Shown here one piece after another: positions 18,400 through 27,480 of a stretch of DNA of 64,000 nt (positions within the stretch are counted from its first letter, which is position 1; every line of letters begins with the position of its first letter). The notes below the pieces were generated by a model that worked only from the letters and a program-made list of their open reading frames with translations, was not told where the DNA came from and did not search any database. The translations under genes were made by a program, and so were the position numbers. The DNA comes from Paractinoplanes atraurantiacus (GTDB lineage Bacteria; Actinomycetota; Actinomycetes; Mycobacteriales; Micromonosporaceae), in assembly GCF_900215205.1 (NCBI RefSeq), contig NZ_OBDY01000006.1, positions 186,001 through 250,000 of the forward strand, written 5' to 3'.

Positions 18400-19782
18400 T
18401 TGACCGACCTTCAGTCACCCGACTACGAGAAGCTGGCCGGCGACGCCAAAGACCACCTGTGGATGCACTTCACGCGGCTGTCGAGCTACAAGAAGGCCGA
18501 CATCCCGATGATCGTGCGCGGCGACGGCTGCTACGTCTGGGACTCCACCGGCCGCAAATACCTCGACGGCCTGTCCGCCCTGTTCGTCGTGCAGACCGGC
18601 CACGGCCGTCAGGAGCTGGCCGAGGCCGCCGCCAAGCAGGCCGGCGAGCTGGCCTACTTCCCGATCTGGTCGTACGCGCACCCCAAGGCCGTCGAGCTGG
18701 CCGACCGCATCGCCGACCTCACCCCGGGCGACCTCAACCGGGTCTTCTTCACCACCGGCGGCTCCGAGGCGGTCGAGTCGGCGTGGAAGCTCGCCCGCTC
18801 GTACTTCAAGCGGACCGGCAAGCCCACCAAGACCAAGGTCCTGTCGCGCTCGATCGCGTACCACGGCACCTCGATGGGCGCCCTGTCGATCACCGGCATC
18901 CCGGCTCTCAAGCAGGACTTCGAGCCGCTCGTGCCGTCGACCTTCCGGGTGCCGAACACCAACTACTACCGTCGTCCCGACGAGAGCATGACGCCGGAGC
19001 AGTTCGGCGTCTGGGCCGCCGACCGCATCGCCGAGGCGATCGAGTTCGAGGGTCCCGACACGGTGGCCGCGGTCTTCCTCGAGCCGGTGCAGAACGCCGG
19101 CGGCTGTTTCCCGCCGCCGCCCGGATACTTCCAGCGGGTCCGCGAGATCTGCGACCGCTACGACGTGCTGCTCGTCTCCGACGACGTCATCTGCGGCTTC
19201 GGCCGCCTCGGCGAGTACTTCGGCGGCAACAAGTACGGCTACACGCCCGACATCATCACCGTGGCCAAGGGCCTGACCAGCGGCTACGTCCCGATGGGGG
19301 CGATGATCGCGTCCGATCGCCTGGCCGAGCCGTTCCTCGAGGGCACCAACTGGTTCGCCCACGGCATCACCTACGGCGGTCACCCGGTCGCCTCGGCCGT
19401 GGCCCTGGCCAACCTCGACATCATGGAGCGGGAGGACCTCAACGGTCACGTCCGGGAGAACAGCGATCTGTTCCGGTCGTACCTCGAGCGTCTGACCGAT
19501 CTCCCGATCGTCGGCGACGTCCGCGGCGACGGCTACTTCTTCGGCCTCGAGCTGGTCAAGGACAAGGCCACCAAGGAAACCTTCAACGAGGAGGAGTCGG
19601 AGCGCCTGCTGCGCGGCTTCCTCTCACACGCGCTGTTCGACGCGGGCCTCTACTGCCGCGCCGACGACCGGGGCGACCCGGTGATCCAGCTCGCCCCGCC
19701 GCTGATCGCCGGCGAGGCGCAGTTCCAGGAGATCGAGCAGATTCTGCGCTCCGTACTGACCGAGGCGTCGAACCAGCTCTGA
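18400..19782 (+). CDS. Class III aminotransferase (putrescine/beta-alanine-pyruvate type)
   Basis: PLP-dependent omega-aminotransferase of 460 residues with PLP lysine K290 in VAKGLTSGY and a VSDDVICGFGRLGEYFG block. N-terminal HLWMHFTRLSSYKKAD and internal YHGTSMGALSITGIP resemble SpuC-like putrescine-pyruvate transaminases. The start is a TTG preceded by AAGGAG (18388-18393), ten bases after gabT's stop. It would supply 4-aminobutanal for the dehydrogenase at 7957. Donor specificity is inferred from similarity and context. It ends before a strong terminator. Confidence 0.86.
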   Translation: MTDLQSPDYEKLAGDAKDHLWMHFTRLSSYKKADIPMIVRGDGCYVWDSTGRKYLDGLSALFVVQTGHGRQELAEAAAKQAGELAYFPIWSYAHPKAVELADRIADLTPGDLNRVFFTTGGSEAVESAWKLARSYFKRTGKPTKTKVLSRSIAYHGTSMGALSITGIPALKQDFEPLVPSTFRVPNTNYYRRPDESMTPEQFGVWAADRIAEAIEFEGPDTVAAVFLEPVQNAGGCFPPPPGYFQRVREICDRYDVLLVSDDVICGFGRLGEYFGGNKYGYTPDIITVAKGLTSGYVPMGAMIASDRLAEPFLEGTNWFAHGITYGGHPVASAVALANLDIMEREDLNGHVRENSDLFRSYLERLTDLPIVGDVRGDGYFFGLELVKDKATKETFNEEESERLLRGFLSHALFDAGLYCRADDRGDPVIQLAPPLIAGEAQFQEIEQILRSVLTEASNQL

Positions 19783-19792
19783 GCTCCGGCGG

Positions 19793-19825
19793 ACGGCCAC
19801 CCCTCTATGGGGCAGGGGTGGCCGT
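19793..19825. terminator. Bidirectional terminator hairpin
   Basis: Perfect 12-bp arms ACGGCCACCCCT (19793-19804) and AGGGGTGGCCGT (19814-19825) around a 9-nt loop. It lies between the convergent aminotransferase and the small membrane protein; the stop codon of the latter (19805-19807) falls in the loop. Confidence 0.85.
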
Positions 19826-20194
19826 CTCTCCGCCCGGTTCACCACCCGGCTCCCCGTTCGGATCCGTGAACGTCGGTCCCGGGTTTTCGGCCGGCGCCGA
19901 GGTGGGCGTTTCGGTGGGCGGATCCGACGGCGGCGCCGCCGTCTCCGACGGCGACACGATGATCTGAGGTTCTTCGGTCACGGTTTTCGGTTGTACGCCG
20001 TCACGCGCGACCGGCGTGGTCCGGCGTGGCCGGGGAACCGGCTTCACCTCGCTGCGATCCGGGTCGGGCCGTCGGCCGATGTCGACGTGTAGACCGCCGT
20101 CGTCCGGCTGATAAGTGATCCCGTAATAGTCACGGCCGAGGGCCAGCAACGCGATGATGACCCCGACGACGCCGATGAACGATCCGAAGCGCAA
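19805..20194 (-). CDS. Small membrane-anchored Pro-rich protein, unknown function
   Basis: A 129-residue protein with one N-terminal membrane helix (FIGVVGVIIALLALG, residues about 5-19) and a long Pro/Thr/Glu/Gly-rich tail that looks disordered and outside the cell. The start appears to be a TTG at 20194, preceded by an AAGGCGGGCGG stretch; no ATG or GTG is available close by in frame. No family is recognised. It ends inside a bidirectional terminator and is a separate unit downstream of the LtrA-like gene. Confidence 0.6.
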   Translation of the reverse strand: MRFGSFIGVVGVIIALLALGRDYYGITYQPDDGGLHVDIGRRPDPDRSEVKPVPRPRRTTPVARDGVQPKTVTEEPQIIVSPSETAAPPSDPPTETPTSAPAENPGPTFTDPNGEPGGEPGGETATPAP

Positions 20195-20257
20195 TCCGCC
20201 CGCCTTGACTTGTGCCGAGACTGCTGTGCGCGGATCAACGAGCGAAGCCGGCCCCGG

Positions 20258-21442
20258 TTATGTCTCCGTGGTGCGCAGGGCGCCCCGCCGCTGCTCGTAG
20301 ATGCCGGCCAGAACCGTCGCGACCAGGATGAGGGTCACCGCTCCGACCGCCAGCACCGGCTTGAGCGACTCGAAGAAGCCGAGCGCGGCGACCGCCGGGA
20401 TGACCGCCGCCGGCCACGGCCACGCCGAGCGCAGCCGGCCCGAGGTCCCCATCATCACGACGGCGACGCCGACCAGGAAAAGAGCCACGCCGCCGTGCAG
20501 CGCCCACCGGCCGGCACTGTCGAGCTCGCCGGCCGGATGCACGACGAACTGCTCGATGCCGACCGCCGCGATCGCCAGACCGACGATCAAAGGCAGATGA
20601 CCATAGATGTACGCGTCGACGACCCCACTCTCCTCGTCCTCGTCGCTGTCCTCGATCAGCTCCCGTTTGCCGGCGGCGCCACCGAGGTCGAAGTAGACCC
20701 ACCACAGGGCGGCCACCGCGCAGAAGGCGACAGCGGCGGCCACCACCGACGAACCCGACCAGTGAGCGTCGTGCACGCCGGTGGCGAGCGAGGCGATCGA
20801 CTCGCCGAGCACGAGGATCACGAACAGGCCGAACCGTTCCGGCATGTGATCGAGGTGCAGGGGCACGTCGTCGCCGAGACGGGTGGCGACCAGCGGAGCG
20901 GCGGCCTCGATCAGGATGCCGGCGGCCCACAGCACGTACCGCGGCGTGCCCTCGAGCGGGATGGACGCGGCCCACAGGACGGCGGCGACGCCGCCGCCGG
21001 TGAGGTAGATGCCGATCGTGCGCCGCGCGTCGGGGACGTGGCGGTAGGCACGGGCGTACAGCAGAAGGAGAATGACCCGCGTCGCGAGATAGCAGGCCGC
21101 GAATCGGGCGCCGTCGGGGCCGCTGGCACCCTGCGCCGAGGCGGCCATGCCGACGACGGCGCCGGTCATGGCCAGCTTGGCGATCCGGTAGATCACGTCA
21201 TTGGTGTCGAACCGGTTGGCGTACAGCGTGGTGGTCACCCACGACCACCAGGTCACGACCAGCAGCCCGGCGAAGGTGACGGCGCCACCGAAGTCGAGGT
21301 GGCCGGCGAACGAATGGGCGAGCTCGGCCACGACAAGCACATAGGCGAGGTCGAAGAACAGCTCGAGCCGGGTGGCGTGCCGCTCCTCCTCGGTGCGCAG
21401 CCGGGGCGGCTCGATCAGGGGGGCTTGACGGTCGTTGCTCAT
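20258..21442 (-). CDS. Low temperature requirement protein A family membrane protein
   Basis: Polytopic membrane protein of the LtrA family, about 394 residues with roughly ten hydrophobic segments. The family hallmark RHATRLELFFDLAYVLVV is near the N-terminus; later HMPERFGLFVILVLGES and WWVYFDLGG blocks also match. An acidic loop (ELIEDSDEDEESG) precedes the last helices. The family is named from a Listeria cold-growth phenotype; the biochemical role is unknown. I chose ATG 21442 because an AGGGA site sits upstream; ATG 21454 lies too close to it. Confidence 0.82.
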   Translation of the reverse strand: MSNDRQAPLIEPPRLRTEEERHATRLELFFDLAYVLVVAELAHSFAGHLDFGGAVTFAGLLVVTWWSWVTTTLYANRFDTNDVIYRIAKLAMTGAVVGMAASAQGASGPDGARFAACYLATRVILLLLYARAYRHVPDARRTIGIYLTGGGVAAVLWAASIPLEGTPRYVLWAAGILIEAAAPLVATRLGDDVPLHLDHMPERFGLFVILVLGESIASLATGVHDAHWSGSSVVAAAVAFCAVAALWWVYFDLGGAAGKRELIEDSDEDEESGVVDAYIYGHLPLIVGLAIAAVGIEQFVVHPAGELDSAGRWALHGGVALFLVGVAVVMMGTSGRLRSAWPWPAAVIPAVAALGFFESLKPVLAVGAVTLILVATVLAGIYEQRRGALRTTET

Positions 21443-21492
21443 CGACCGGTGCATTTCCCTGAGCGACGCGATTCTACGCGTGGATCAGGCCC

Positions 21493-23439
21493 CTAGAGGC
21501 AGGGAAGCAGGCAGACGCCGGGTTCCGCTTCCGCGGTCGGCCGCATGCTCGGGGGAAGTGCGGCCTTCGCGCCATTTGCCCGGCGCGGACGCGGCAGCCC
21601 GGCCGTGGGGGCGTTCCCTTCGGGCGAGACTCCCACGCCGGCCCACGCCTCGGCGGCAAGCGACGCGCTGATTTTGGCGGCGTCCCCCTCAGCCGTGAGC
21701 GACGCGGCGGCCTTGGCGGCGTTGGTTTCGGTCGTGAGCGACGCGGTGGCCCTGGCGACGTTGGTTTCGGTCGTCAGCGACGCTATGGCCTTGGCGGCGT
21801 TGGTCTCGGTTGTGAGCGACGCGGTGGCCCTGGCCGCGTTGGTTTCGGTTGTGAGCGACGCGGTGACCCTGGCCGCGTTGGTTTCCGGTGTCAGCGAGGC
21901 GTTGGCTTTGGCGGCGTTCCCCTTCGGCGAGGCCGCGAGTCGCCGGCTGGAGGCGGGCGGCATGTTGGCGGCCGGGGGCCTAGCCGAGTCGTCGCTGTTC
22001 TTCGCCCGCTTCCGCGCATGCGGGATGAGGGCCATGGCCGCCGCGGTGGGAAAGAGCGCGAGGGCGGCCGGGGTGAGCGCGGGCTCCGTGGCGGCCGGGG
22101 TGAGCGCAGGGTCTGCGGCGGCCGGGGTGAGCGCAGGGTCTATGGCAGCCGGGGTGAGTGCCGGGTCTACGGCTGCCGGAAGCAGCGGGGACCGTGCGGT
22201 CGCTGGGGCCGAAGCGAACGTGAGGGCCGGAGCGGAGGCAAGGGTGGGAACTGCAGCGACGGCGGGAGCTGTGGAGATGGCGGGAACGGTGAGCGCCGGC
22301 GCGGCTGTGAGGGGGAGCGCTGCCGCGAGGGTGGGAGCGGCGGTGAGGGCGGGGATTGCTGTGGGCGGGGTGAGGACCAGCGGGGAGGGCTGGTGGGTGG
22401 TGGTGTGGCGGATGTGGAGCCAGGAGAGCCAGCCCAGGCCGATGATGAAGCCGAAGCTGATGATGCGGTAAAGGACTACGGTGGCTACCGCGGCGGGGGT
22501 GGTGACGCCGCCGGCCATCAGGCCGAGGATCAGGGCGCTGTCGATGATGCCCAGGCCGCCGGGGACGATTGTGATGGTGCCGGCGGCCATGGCGGCGCAG
22601 AAGGCCAGCAGGACCGCGGTCAGGCCGGCCGGCTGTTCGCCGACGGCGCGGAAGCACAGCCAGAGGCAGATGGCGTCGAGGAACCAGTTCGCCACGGCCA
22701 GGATGGCGGCGGCCGCGCCGTGTGCGGGGCGCAGGCGGGCGGCGCGCAACTGCTGGAGGAAGTCGCGGATGCTGTCCTGGCCGTGCTCGGCGGGGCGGTG
22801 ACGCAGGCGGTTGACGGCGGCCAGCGGGGTGCGGATCAGGGCCTCGGCCGACTCGGGGCGCTTGGCCACGCGGCGGGCGCCCAGGATCAGCACGATCGTC
22901 GCCACGAGCAGGGCGGCCAGGTGGGTCCAGTCGGCGCCGCCGCCGGCGGCCAGGGCGCTGCCGACGGTGACCGCGGCCAAGGCGACGGAGGAGAGGATGC
23001 CGCTGAGGGCGATGGTCCACGAAGCGATCGCGGGGCTGGCGCCGAAGCGGCGCATCTGCTGATAGTTGAGCCGCGTCGAGAAGGCGGCGCCGCCGGGCAG
23101 CGTCTCGTTGAGGGAGTGGGCCGCGTAGGTGAGCCGGATGTTGTCGAGCCGGGAGGCGCGCACACCGGCCGACCGGAGGAGACGGCCCTGCATCCGGGCG
23201 TAGGCGCCCATCGCCGCCACCTCGGCCAGGGTGGCCAGGACCAGCCAGCCGACGTGCGGTGTCCGCAGCTGGCGGAAGGCGCCGGCCAGCGACGACCAGC
23301 CCAGCACGAGCTCGACCGTGAACAGGGCCAGCACCGCGACGACGCCGGTGATCCGCAGCCGACGCCCCCAGCGGCTGCGCGCGACCGGCGGATCGTCCTC
23401 CGCCGCGGTCTCGGCGGACCGCTCCACTGCTTGTGTCAC
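21493..23439 (-). CDS. UPF0104/lysylphosphatidylglycerol synthase-like membrane protein with repeat tail
   Basis: Residues about 30-330 form a polytopic membrane domain of the UPF0104 / MprF-flippase-like family, with LNETLPGGAAFSTRLNYQQM and GTITIVPGGLGIIDSAL as family blocks. The remaining 310 or so residues are a low-complexity cytoplasmic tail: an Ala/Pro/Leu/Thr region, four 9-residue DPALTPAA-type repeats, a short basic stretch, then six 13-residue repeats like ASLTTETNAARAT. I chose the GTG at 23439 because an AGGAG site precedes it. The family moves or modifies lipids; the substrate here is unknown. The tail is not typical of the family, but the frame is uninterrupted. Confidence 0.78.
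   Translation of the reverse strand: MTQAVERSAETAAEDDPPVARSRWGRRLRITGVVAVLALFTVELVLGWSSLAGAFRQLRTPHVGWLVLATLAEVAAMGAYARMQGRLLRSAGVRASRLDNIRLTYAAHSLNETLPGGAAFSTRLNYQQMRRFGASPAIASWTIALSGILSSVALAAVTVGSALAAGGGADWTHLAALLVATIVLILGARRVAKRPESAEALIRTPLAAVNRLRHRPAEHGQDSIRDFLQQLRAARLRPAHGAAAAILAVANWFLDAICLWLCFRAVGEQPAGLTAVLLAFCAAMAAGTITIVPGGLGIIDSALILGLMAGGVTTPAAVATVVLYRIISFGFIIGLGWLSWLHIRHTTTHQPSPLVLTPPTAIPALTAAPTLAAALPLTAAPALTVPAISTAPAVAAVPTLASAPALTFASAPATARSPLLPAAVDPALTPAAIDPALTPAAADPALTPAATEPALTPAALALFPTAAAMALIPHARKRAKNSDDSARPPAANMPPASSRRLAASPKGNAAKANASLTPETNAARVTASLTTETNAARATASLTTETNAAKAIASLTTETNVARATASLTTETNAAKAAASLTAEGDAAKISASLAAEAWAGVGVSPEGNAPTAGLPRPRRANGAKAALPPSMRPTAEAEPGVCLLPCL
21674..21907 (-). 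repeat. Six 39-bp tandem repeats in the UPF0104 tail
   Basis: Units of 39 bp start at 21674, 21713, 21752, 21791, 21830 and 21869, followed by a partial unit. Each encodes 13 residues (ASLTTETNAARAT pattern). All length changes are in frame. Confidence 0.88.
22064..22171 (-). repeat. Four 27-bp tandem repeats in the UPF0104 tail
   Basis: Units at 22064-22090, 22091-22117, 22118-22144 and 22145-22171. On the minus strand each encodes nine residues, DPALTPAA plus one variable residue (V, I, A or T). Confidence 0.88.
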
Positions 23440-23754
23440 CGCTGGCTCCTGGCGTACCCGTACTGATGCCTCGCACAAGGATCCGCCAAAGATTGCCTGT
23501 CACGCAAGTTTTCTCACTGAGAAGCCAATCACGTACCCCTGCGATAGGGGTGAACGCCGATGATCGACTCCGGCATGCCCGCACGTGAGCAGCGTCGCAG
23601 GCCACAACCGCCGTGCGCGGCGGTTGTGGCCGCTATGACGCCCGATGTCCAGATCCGGCGCGAAGCGAACATGAAGAAATGTCAAGAGTTCGCTGAAACA
23701 AGAGACATGTCCGACTTCGGCTGAAGAAGATCGGTCTGTGGTGCCCGGAAGGGC
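23440..23754. other. 315-bp intergenic region with a terminator
   Basis: Separates two minus-strand genes. The half near 23755 is the 3' side of the glutamate-cysteine-ligase-like gene and holds the hairpin at 23600-23631. The half near 23440 is the promoter side of the UPF0104 gene, and has lower GC (for example the ACGCAAGTTTTCTCACTGAG stretch near 23500). No gene was seen. Confidence 0.5.
23600..23631 (-). terminator. 13-bp perfect hairpin
   Basis: Arms GGCCACAACCGCC (23600-23612) and GGCGGTTGTGGCC (23619-23631) with a 6-nt loop. There is no T-run. It is placed to end transcripts of the gene that stops at 23755. Confidence 0.7.
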
Positions 23755-25233
23755 TCAGGACGGGTATGGCCACTCGTGGACCGGGAGGTTCTCGTGCATC
23801 AGCGGAAGGTATCGCCGCAGCATTTCGTGCAGCGCTTCCTGGCGGTCGTTGCCGTCGGCCTCCAAGGCGTGCAAGGTCTGCACCTGCCAGGCGGCGCCGT
23901 TGCGGTGAGTGAGGCAGCGCTGCTCGACGATGCCGAGCAACCGGTCGCGCTCGGAGACCGAGACGCCCCACTTCTCGAGACCCTGATGAGCCATCGGCAG
24001 GAGCCGCCGCAGGACGAGCTCGGTCACCTGGATGTAGCCGAGGCCCGGCCAGAACACGCTGGCGTCGATGCCGTGCCGGGCGCAGGTGTGGAAGTTCTCC
24101 TCGGCCGCGCTGAAGCTCATCTGCGTCCACAGTGGGCGCTCGGCCTCGGCCAGCGTGCGGATCAGGCCGTAGTAGAAGGCCGCGTTGGCCATCGTGTCGA
24201 CAACGGTCGGGCCGGCCGGCAGCACCCTGTTCTCCACGCGCAGGTGCGGGCGGCCCTTCACCACGGCGTAGATGGGCCGGTTCCACCGGTAGATGGTGCC
24301 GTTGTGCAGCCGCAGCTCGGACAGCTCGGGGATCTCGCCGCGCTCGAGGATCTCCGACGGGTCGGCCTCGTCGCAGATCGGCAGCAGCGCCGGGAAGTAG
24401 CGCACGTTCTCCTCGAACAGGTCGAACACGCTGGTGATCCATCGCTCGCCGAACCACACCCGCGGCCGTACACCCTGTGCTCTTATCTCCTCCGACCTGG
24501 TGTCGGTGGCCTGCTCGAACAGCGGGATGCGTGTCTCACGCCACAACTCGCGGCCGAACAGCAGTGGCGCGTTGGCGCCCAGCGCGACCTGCACGCCGGC
24601 GATGACCTGAGCCGCGTTCCAGTACGCGGCGAACTGCGCCGGGCTGACCTGAAGGTGGAACTGGGTGCTCGTGCAGGCGGACTCGGGCGCGATGGTGTCG
24701 GTGGTGACGGCGAGCCGGTCGACGCCGTCGATGCGGATGTCGAGGTCCTCGCCGCGGGCCGCGAAGATCTGCTCATTGAGCACTTTGTACCGAGGATTGG
24801 CCGACAGCGCCTCGAGCGTCATGTGCTCGCGCCGCAGCGTCGGCAGGATGCCGATCATCACCGTGTGCGCGCCGACCTTGCGGGCGTGCGACTCGGCGTT
24901 GTTGAGACTGGCCCGCAGGCTGCGCTCGAGATCGACGTTCTCGTCGCCGGCCAGCCGGCGGGGCGGGACGTTTATCTCGATGTTGAACTGGCCCAGCTCG
25001 GTCTGGAAATCCGGATCGGCGATGGCACCGAGCACCTCGGAGTTGCGCATGGCGGGATCGGCCTGCTCGTCGATGAGGTTGAGCTCGATCTCCATGCCGG
25101 TGAGCGGCCGCTCGAACTCGAACCGCGACTCGCGCAACATCGCGGCGAACACGTCCAGACTGCGCCGGATCTTGTGCCTGTACTTGGCGCGGTCCTCACG
25201 GGTGAAGTTGGTCTGCTCGACTTCCTCGCCCAT
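23755..25233 (-). CDS. Glutamate-cysteine-ligase-like enzyme (GCS2 family)
   Basis: ATP-dependent carboxylate-amine ligase of the GCS2 superfamily, 492 residues. Family marks are GMEIELNLIDEQ (N-terminal metal/ATP Glu residues), FNIEINVPPRRL, and the later CTSTQFHLQVSPAQF and RVENRVLPAGPTVVDTMAN blocks. It joins glutamate, or a related acid, to an amine such as cysteine. Actinomycetes use mycothiol rather than glutathione, so an ergothioneine-type or other gamma-glutamyl product is possible. Start ATG 25233 is supported by AAAGGTGG upstream and by family alignment; a longer frame runs to 25332. The gene stands alone. Confidence 0.8.
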   Translation of the reverse strand: MGEEVEQTNFTREDRAKYRHKIRRSLDVFAAMLRESRFEFERPLTGMEIELNLIDEQADPAMRNSEVLGAIADPDFQTELGQFNIEINVPPRRLAGDENVDLERSLRASLNNAESHARKVGAHTVMIGILPTLRREHMTLEALSANPRYKVLNEQIFAARGEDLDIRIDGVDRLAVTTDTIAPESACTSTQFHLQVSPAQFAAYWNAAQVIAGVQVALGANAPLLFGRELWRETRIPLFEQATDTRSEEIRAQGVRPRVWFGERWITSVFDLFEENVRYFPALLPICDEADPSEILERGEIPELSELRLHNGTIYRWNRPIYAVVKGRPHLRVENRVLPAGPTVVDTMANAAFYYGLIRTLAEAERPLWTQMSFSAAEENFHTCARHGIDASVFWPGLGYIQVTELVLRRLLPMAHQGLEKWGVSVSERDRLLGIVEQRCLTHRNGAAWQVQTLHALEADGNDRQEALHEMLRRYLPLMHENLPVHEWPYPS

Positions 25234-25432
25234 GGCACACCACCTTTCTGGACGAACTTCAAACTCCCACACGCTCGGCGTGTCGCGCCAGACGACACCA
25301 AAGCATGAGATCGCACAGGGTGTCCCTTCCATCTTCGTCGATGTGATGAAGGTTGACGCCGGGGGACGACACCGCAGCGGTACCCTGCTGTACCGGATTT
25401 CATCCGGACGAGACCCTGGGGAGGGCTACAGC

Positions 25433-26746
25433 GTGCGAATGCGGCGCTTGCTGATCGGCGTCGTGGCGACTTCTGTCCTGTCCACGATTCTCACCGTCAC
25501 CTATGTAGCCCTCGGCCCTCTGCGCGTGACGCCGCCCGCGCCGCAGGCCGCGCCCGCCGCCGCCGCCCCGGCCGGACCGGAGTGGTCCACGGCCTGGGCG
25601 GCCGCGCCCTCGTCCGGCTTCCGCAACGGCCCGGCCGGCCACACGGTCCGCAACGTGGTGCACGCGACGGTCGGCGGCCCCAAGGTCCGGGTCCGGCTCA
25701 CCAACCGCTTCGGCACCGCCCCGCTCGTCTTCGGCCACGTCACGGTCGCGATCTCGGCCCACGCCGGCGGCCGCCGCGACGGCTCGGTCGACGCGAGCGA
25801 CGGCAGCGCCGCCCCCGGCACCGTGCGCGACGTCCTGTTCAACGGCATCAAGTGGGTTTCGGTTCCGGCCGGCGCCGACGTTCTCAGCGACCCGGTCGCG
25901 CTCGAGGTGCCGGCCGACACCGACCTGCTGGTCAGCGTCTGGACCCCGGTGCGGGCGCCGATGGCGACCTGGCACGTCGACGGGCGCCAGCTGTCGTTCG
26001 TGAGCCCGAGCGCGGCCGACGCGGCGGCCGACCCGACGAGCACGCCGTTCACGTCGCGGACCACGGCCTGGTTCTTCCTCACCGGGGTCGACGTGACCGG
26101 CGCGGCGGGCACGATCGTCGCCTTCGGCGACTCGATCACCGACGGCTCGGCCACCGCCCGCGGCAGCAACCACCGCTGGCCCGACCTGCTGGCGGCGCGG
26201 CTGGCGGCCGGCCCCGAGCCGGACTACGGCGTGGCCAACCTGGGCATCGGGGGCAACCGCCTGCTGCTGGACGCCGAATATCCGTACACCAAAATCGATT
26301 CGAAGGCCGGGCACTCGGGGCAGAGCCGATTCGCCGACGACGTGCTGGAGCAGTCCGGCGCGCGCACGGTCATCATCCTGTTCGGCATCAACGACATCAT
26401 GCAGCAGCCGCGGCAGGGCGACCCGGCCCAGATCCGGGCCGGCCTGGCCCATCTGGCGGCGCGCTCGAAGGCGCAGGGTCTGAAGGTCGTCGTCGGCACG
26501 CTGACGCCGTTCCAGGGCTGGGGCCCGTGGTCGCCGGCCCTCGACCAGGTGCGCAACCAGGTCAACGACTGGATCCGGGCGGGCGGTGGTGGCGCCTTCG
26601 ACGCGGTGGCCGACTTCGACCAGGCGGTCCGCGACCCGGCCGATCCGCGCAAGCTGCGGGCGGTCTTCGACGGTGGCGACCACCTGCACCCCAACGACGC
26701 CGGCATGCAGGCGATGGCCAACGCCATCCCGCTCGACAAGCTCTGA
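25433..26746 (+). CDS. Secreted SGNH/GDSL-family hydrolase
   Basis: Extracellular esterase or lipase-like hydrolase, 437 residues. The start is probably GTG 25433, 9 nt after GGGGAGG, with ATG 25439 as alternative. An N-terminal signal or anchor (RRLLIGVVATSVLSTILTVTYVA) is followed by a beta-rich module of about 170 residues. The SGNH domain then shows AFGDSITDG (catalytic Ser), NLGIGGN, FGINDIM (Asn) and GDHLHPND (Asp/His). This two-part layout is common in actinobacterial GDSL proteins. Substrate unknown. Confidence 0.85.
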   Translation: MRMRRLLIGVVATSVLSTILTVTYVALGPLRVTPPAPQAAPAAAAPAGPEWSTAWAAAPSSGFRNGPAGHTVRNVVHATVGGPKVRVRLTNRFGTAPLVFGHVTVAISAHAGGRRDGSVDASDGSAAPGTVRDVLFNGIKWVSVPAGADVLSDPVALEVPADTDLLVSVWTPVRAPMATWHVDGRQLSFVSPSAADAAADPTSTPFTSRTTAWFFLTGVDVTGAAGTIVAFGDSITDGSATARGSNHRWPDLLAARLAAGPEPDYGVANLGIGGNRLLLDAEYPYTKIDSKAGHSGQSRFADDVLEQSGARTVIILFGINDIMQQPRQGDPAQIRAGLAHLAARSKAQGLKVVVGTLTPFQGWGPWSPALDQVRNQVNDWIRAGGGGAFDAVADFDQAVRDPADPRKLRAVFDGGDHLHPNDAGMQAMANAIPLDKL

Positions 26747-26753
26747 CGGGGTT

Positions 26754-27275
26754 TTATACGACCGCGAGGGCGATGAGGGCGGCGACCAGGGCCACGCCGA
26801 GGACGGCCTGAAGGAGCAGGGCCGGGCCCAGATGCGACCACATGGTGGGGATGCGCGGGGTCAGGGGTTGCATCGTGGTGAGGTTGATGACCTGCATCAG
26901 GCGTACGGGAAGAGTCTGGTCCTTCTGAGGCGCCGTGGTGAGCTGGACCAGATCGCCGCGGTGCAGCGCCGACTGTGGTAGCTGCCCGTGCATCTCGACC
27001 TCGTAGATCTGGCCCAGGTCGTCGCGGATCCGCACCGGCGTGACGAGGAACTCGGGGCCCTTCTTGAGCTCCTTGAAGCTGCGCCGGGGCCCGCGCATCC
27101 GCAGCAGAGAGCCGATCATCTGGGTGATGCTCGCCGCCACGAAGATCGCCATCAGGGCGGATCGCCCGATCTTGATCTGACGGGTGTACGAGGCCTGGAA
27201 GCCGGCGAACCGGCCGGTGATGACGGGGCTGACGTGCCGGAGGATCTGCTCGCGGTGCAGCTCGACGTCGTCCAT
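26754..27275 (-). CDS. Small membrane protein of unknown function
   Basis: A 173-residue protein with a hydrophobic segment near residues 38-55 (SALMAIFVAASITQMIGS), a central polar domain of about 90 residues with alternating strands (FLVTPVRIRDDLGQIYEVEM), and a C-terminal membrane helix (ALLLQAVLGVALVAALIALAVV spread over the last 25 residues). No family is recognised. Its ribosome site is a full 12-nt match to the 16S anti-SD, so strong translation is expected. It converges on the SGNH gene with 7 nt between stops. Confidence 0.75.
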   Translation of the reverse strand: MDDVELHREQILRHVSPVITGRFAGFQASYTRQIKIGRSALMAIFVAASITQMIGSLLRMRGPRRSFKELKKGPEFLVTPVRIRDDLGQIYEVEMHGQLPQSALHRGDLVQLTTAPQKDQTLPVRLMQVINLTTMQPLTPRIPTMWSHLGPALLLQAVLGVALVAALIALAVV

Positions 27276-27278
27276 GGG

Positions 27279-27290
27279 GGATCACCTCCT
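27279..27290 (-). promoter_or_regulatory. Perfect extended Shine-Dalgarno sequence
   Basis: AGGAGGTGATCC on the minus strand, 3 nt before the ATG at 27275. It is complementary over 12 nt to the usual bacterial 16S rRNA 3' end. It fixes the start of the small membrane protein and is much stronger than other ribosome sites in the window. Confidence 0.85.
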
Positions 27291-27480
27291 GAGAAGTCTT
27301 CACATAGTACGGAGAGCGACTAGATCCACACCGTGAGTGAATATGTTCGCGGGCCTTTCCGCTGGAAAATTCGGCTCGTTCGCCCCGCCCGTCCCCGATC
27401 TGCGGAAAATCGCGCGAATCGCCACCTTCCGGCGGTGAACTGTTCTCAGGTTCGCCGAGGCGCGATGGGGGCGGAAGACA

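Noticed and set aside
21545..22471. A 308-codon plus-strand frame with Val/Ser/Ala repeats
   Set aside because: It reads the repeat tail of the UPF0104 gene on the opposite strand. The minus frame is continuous with a conserved membrane domain, so it is the coding one.
22018..23466. A 482-codon plus-strand Gly/Arg/Glu-rich frame
   Set aside because: Antisense to the UPF0104 membrane domain, which has family motifs and helices.
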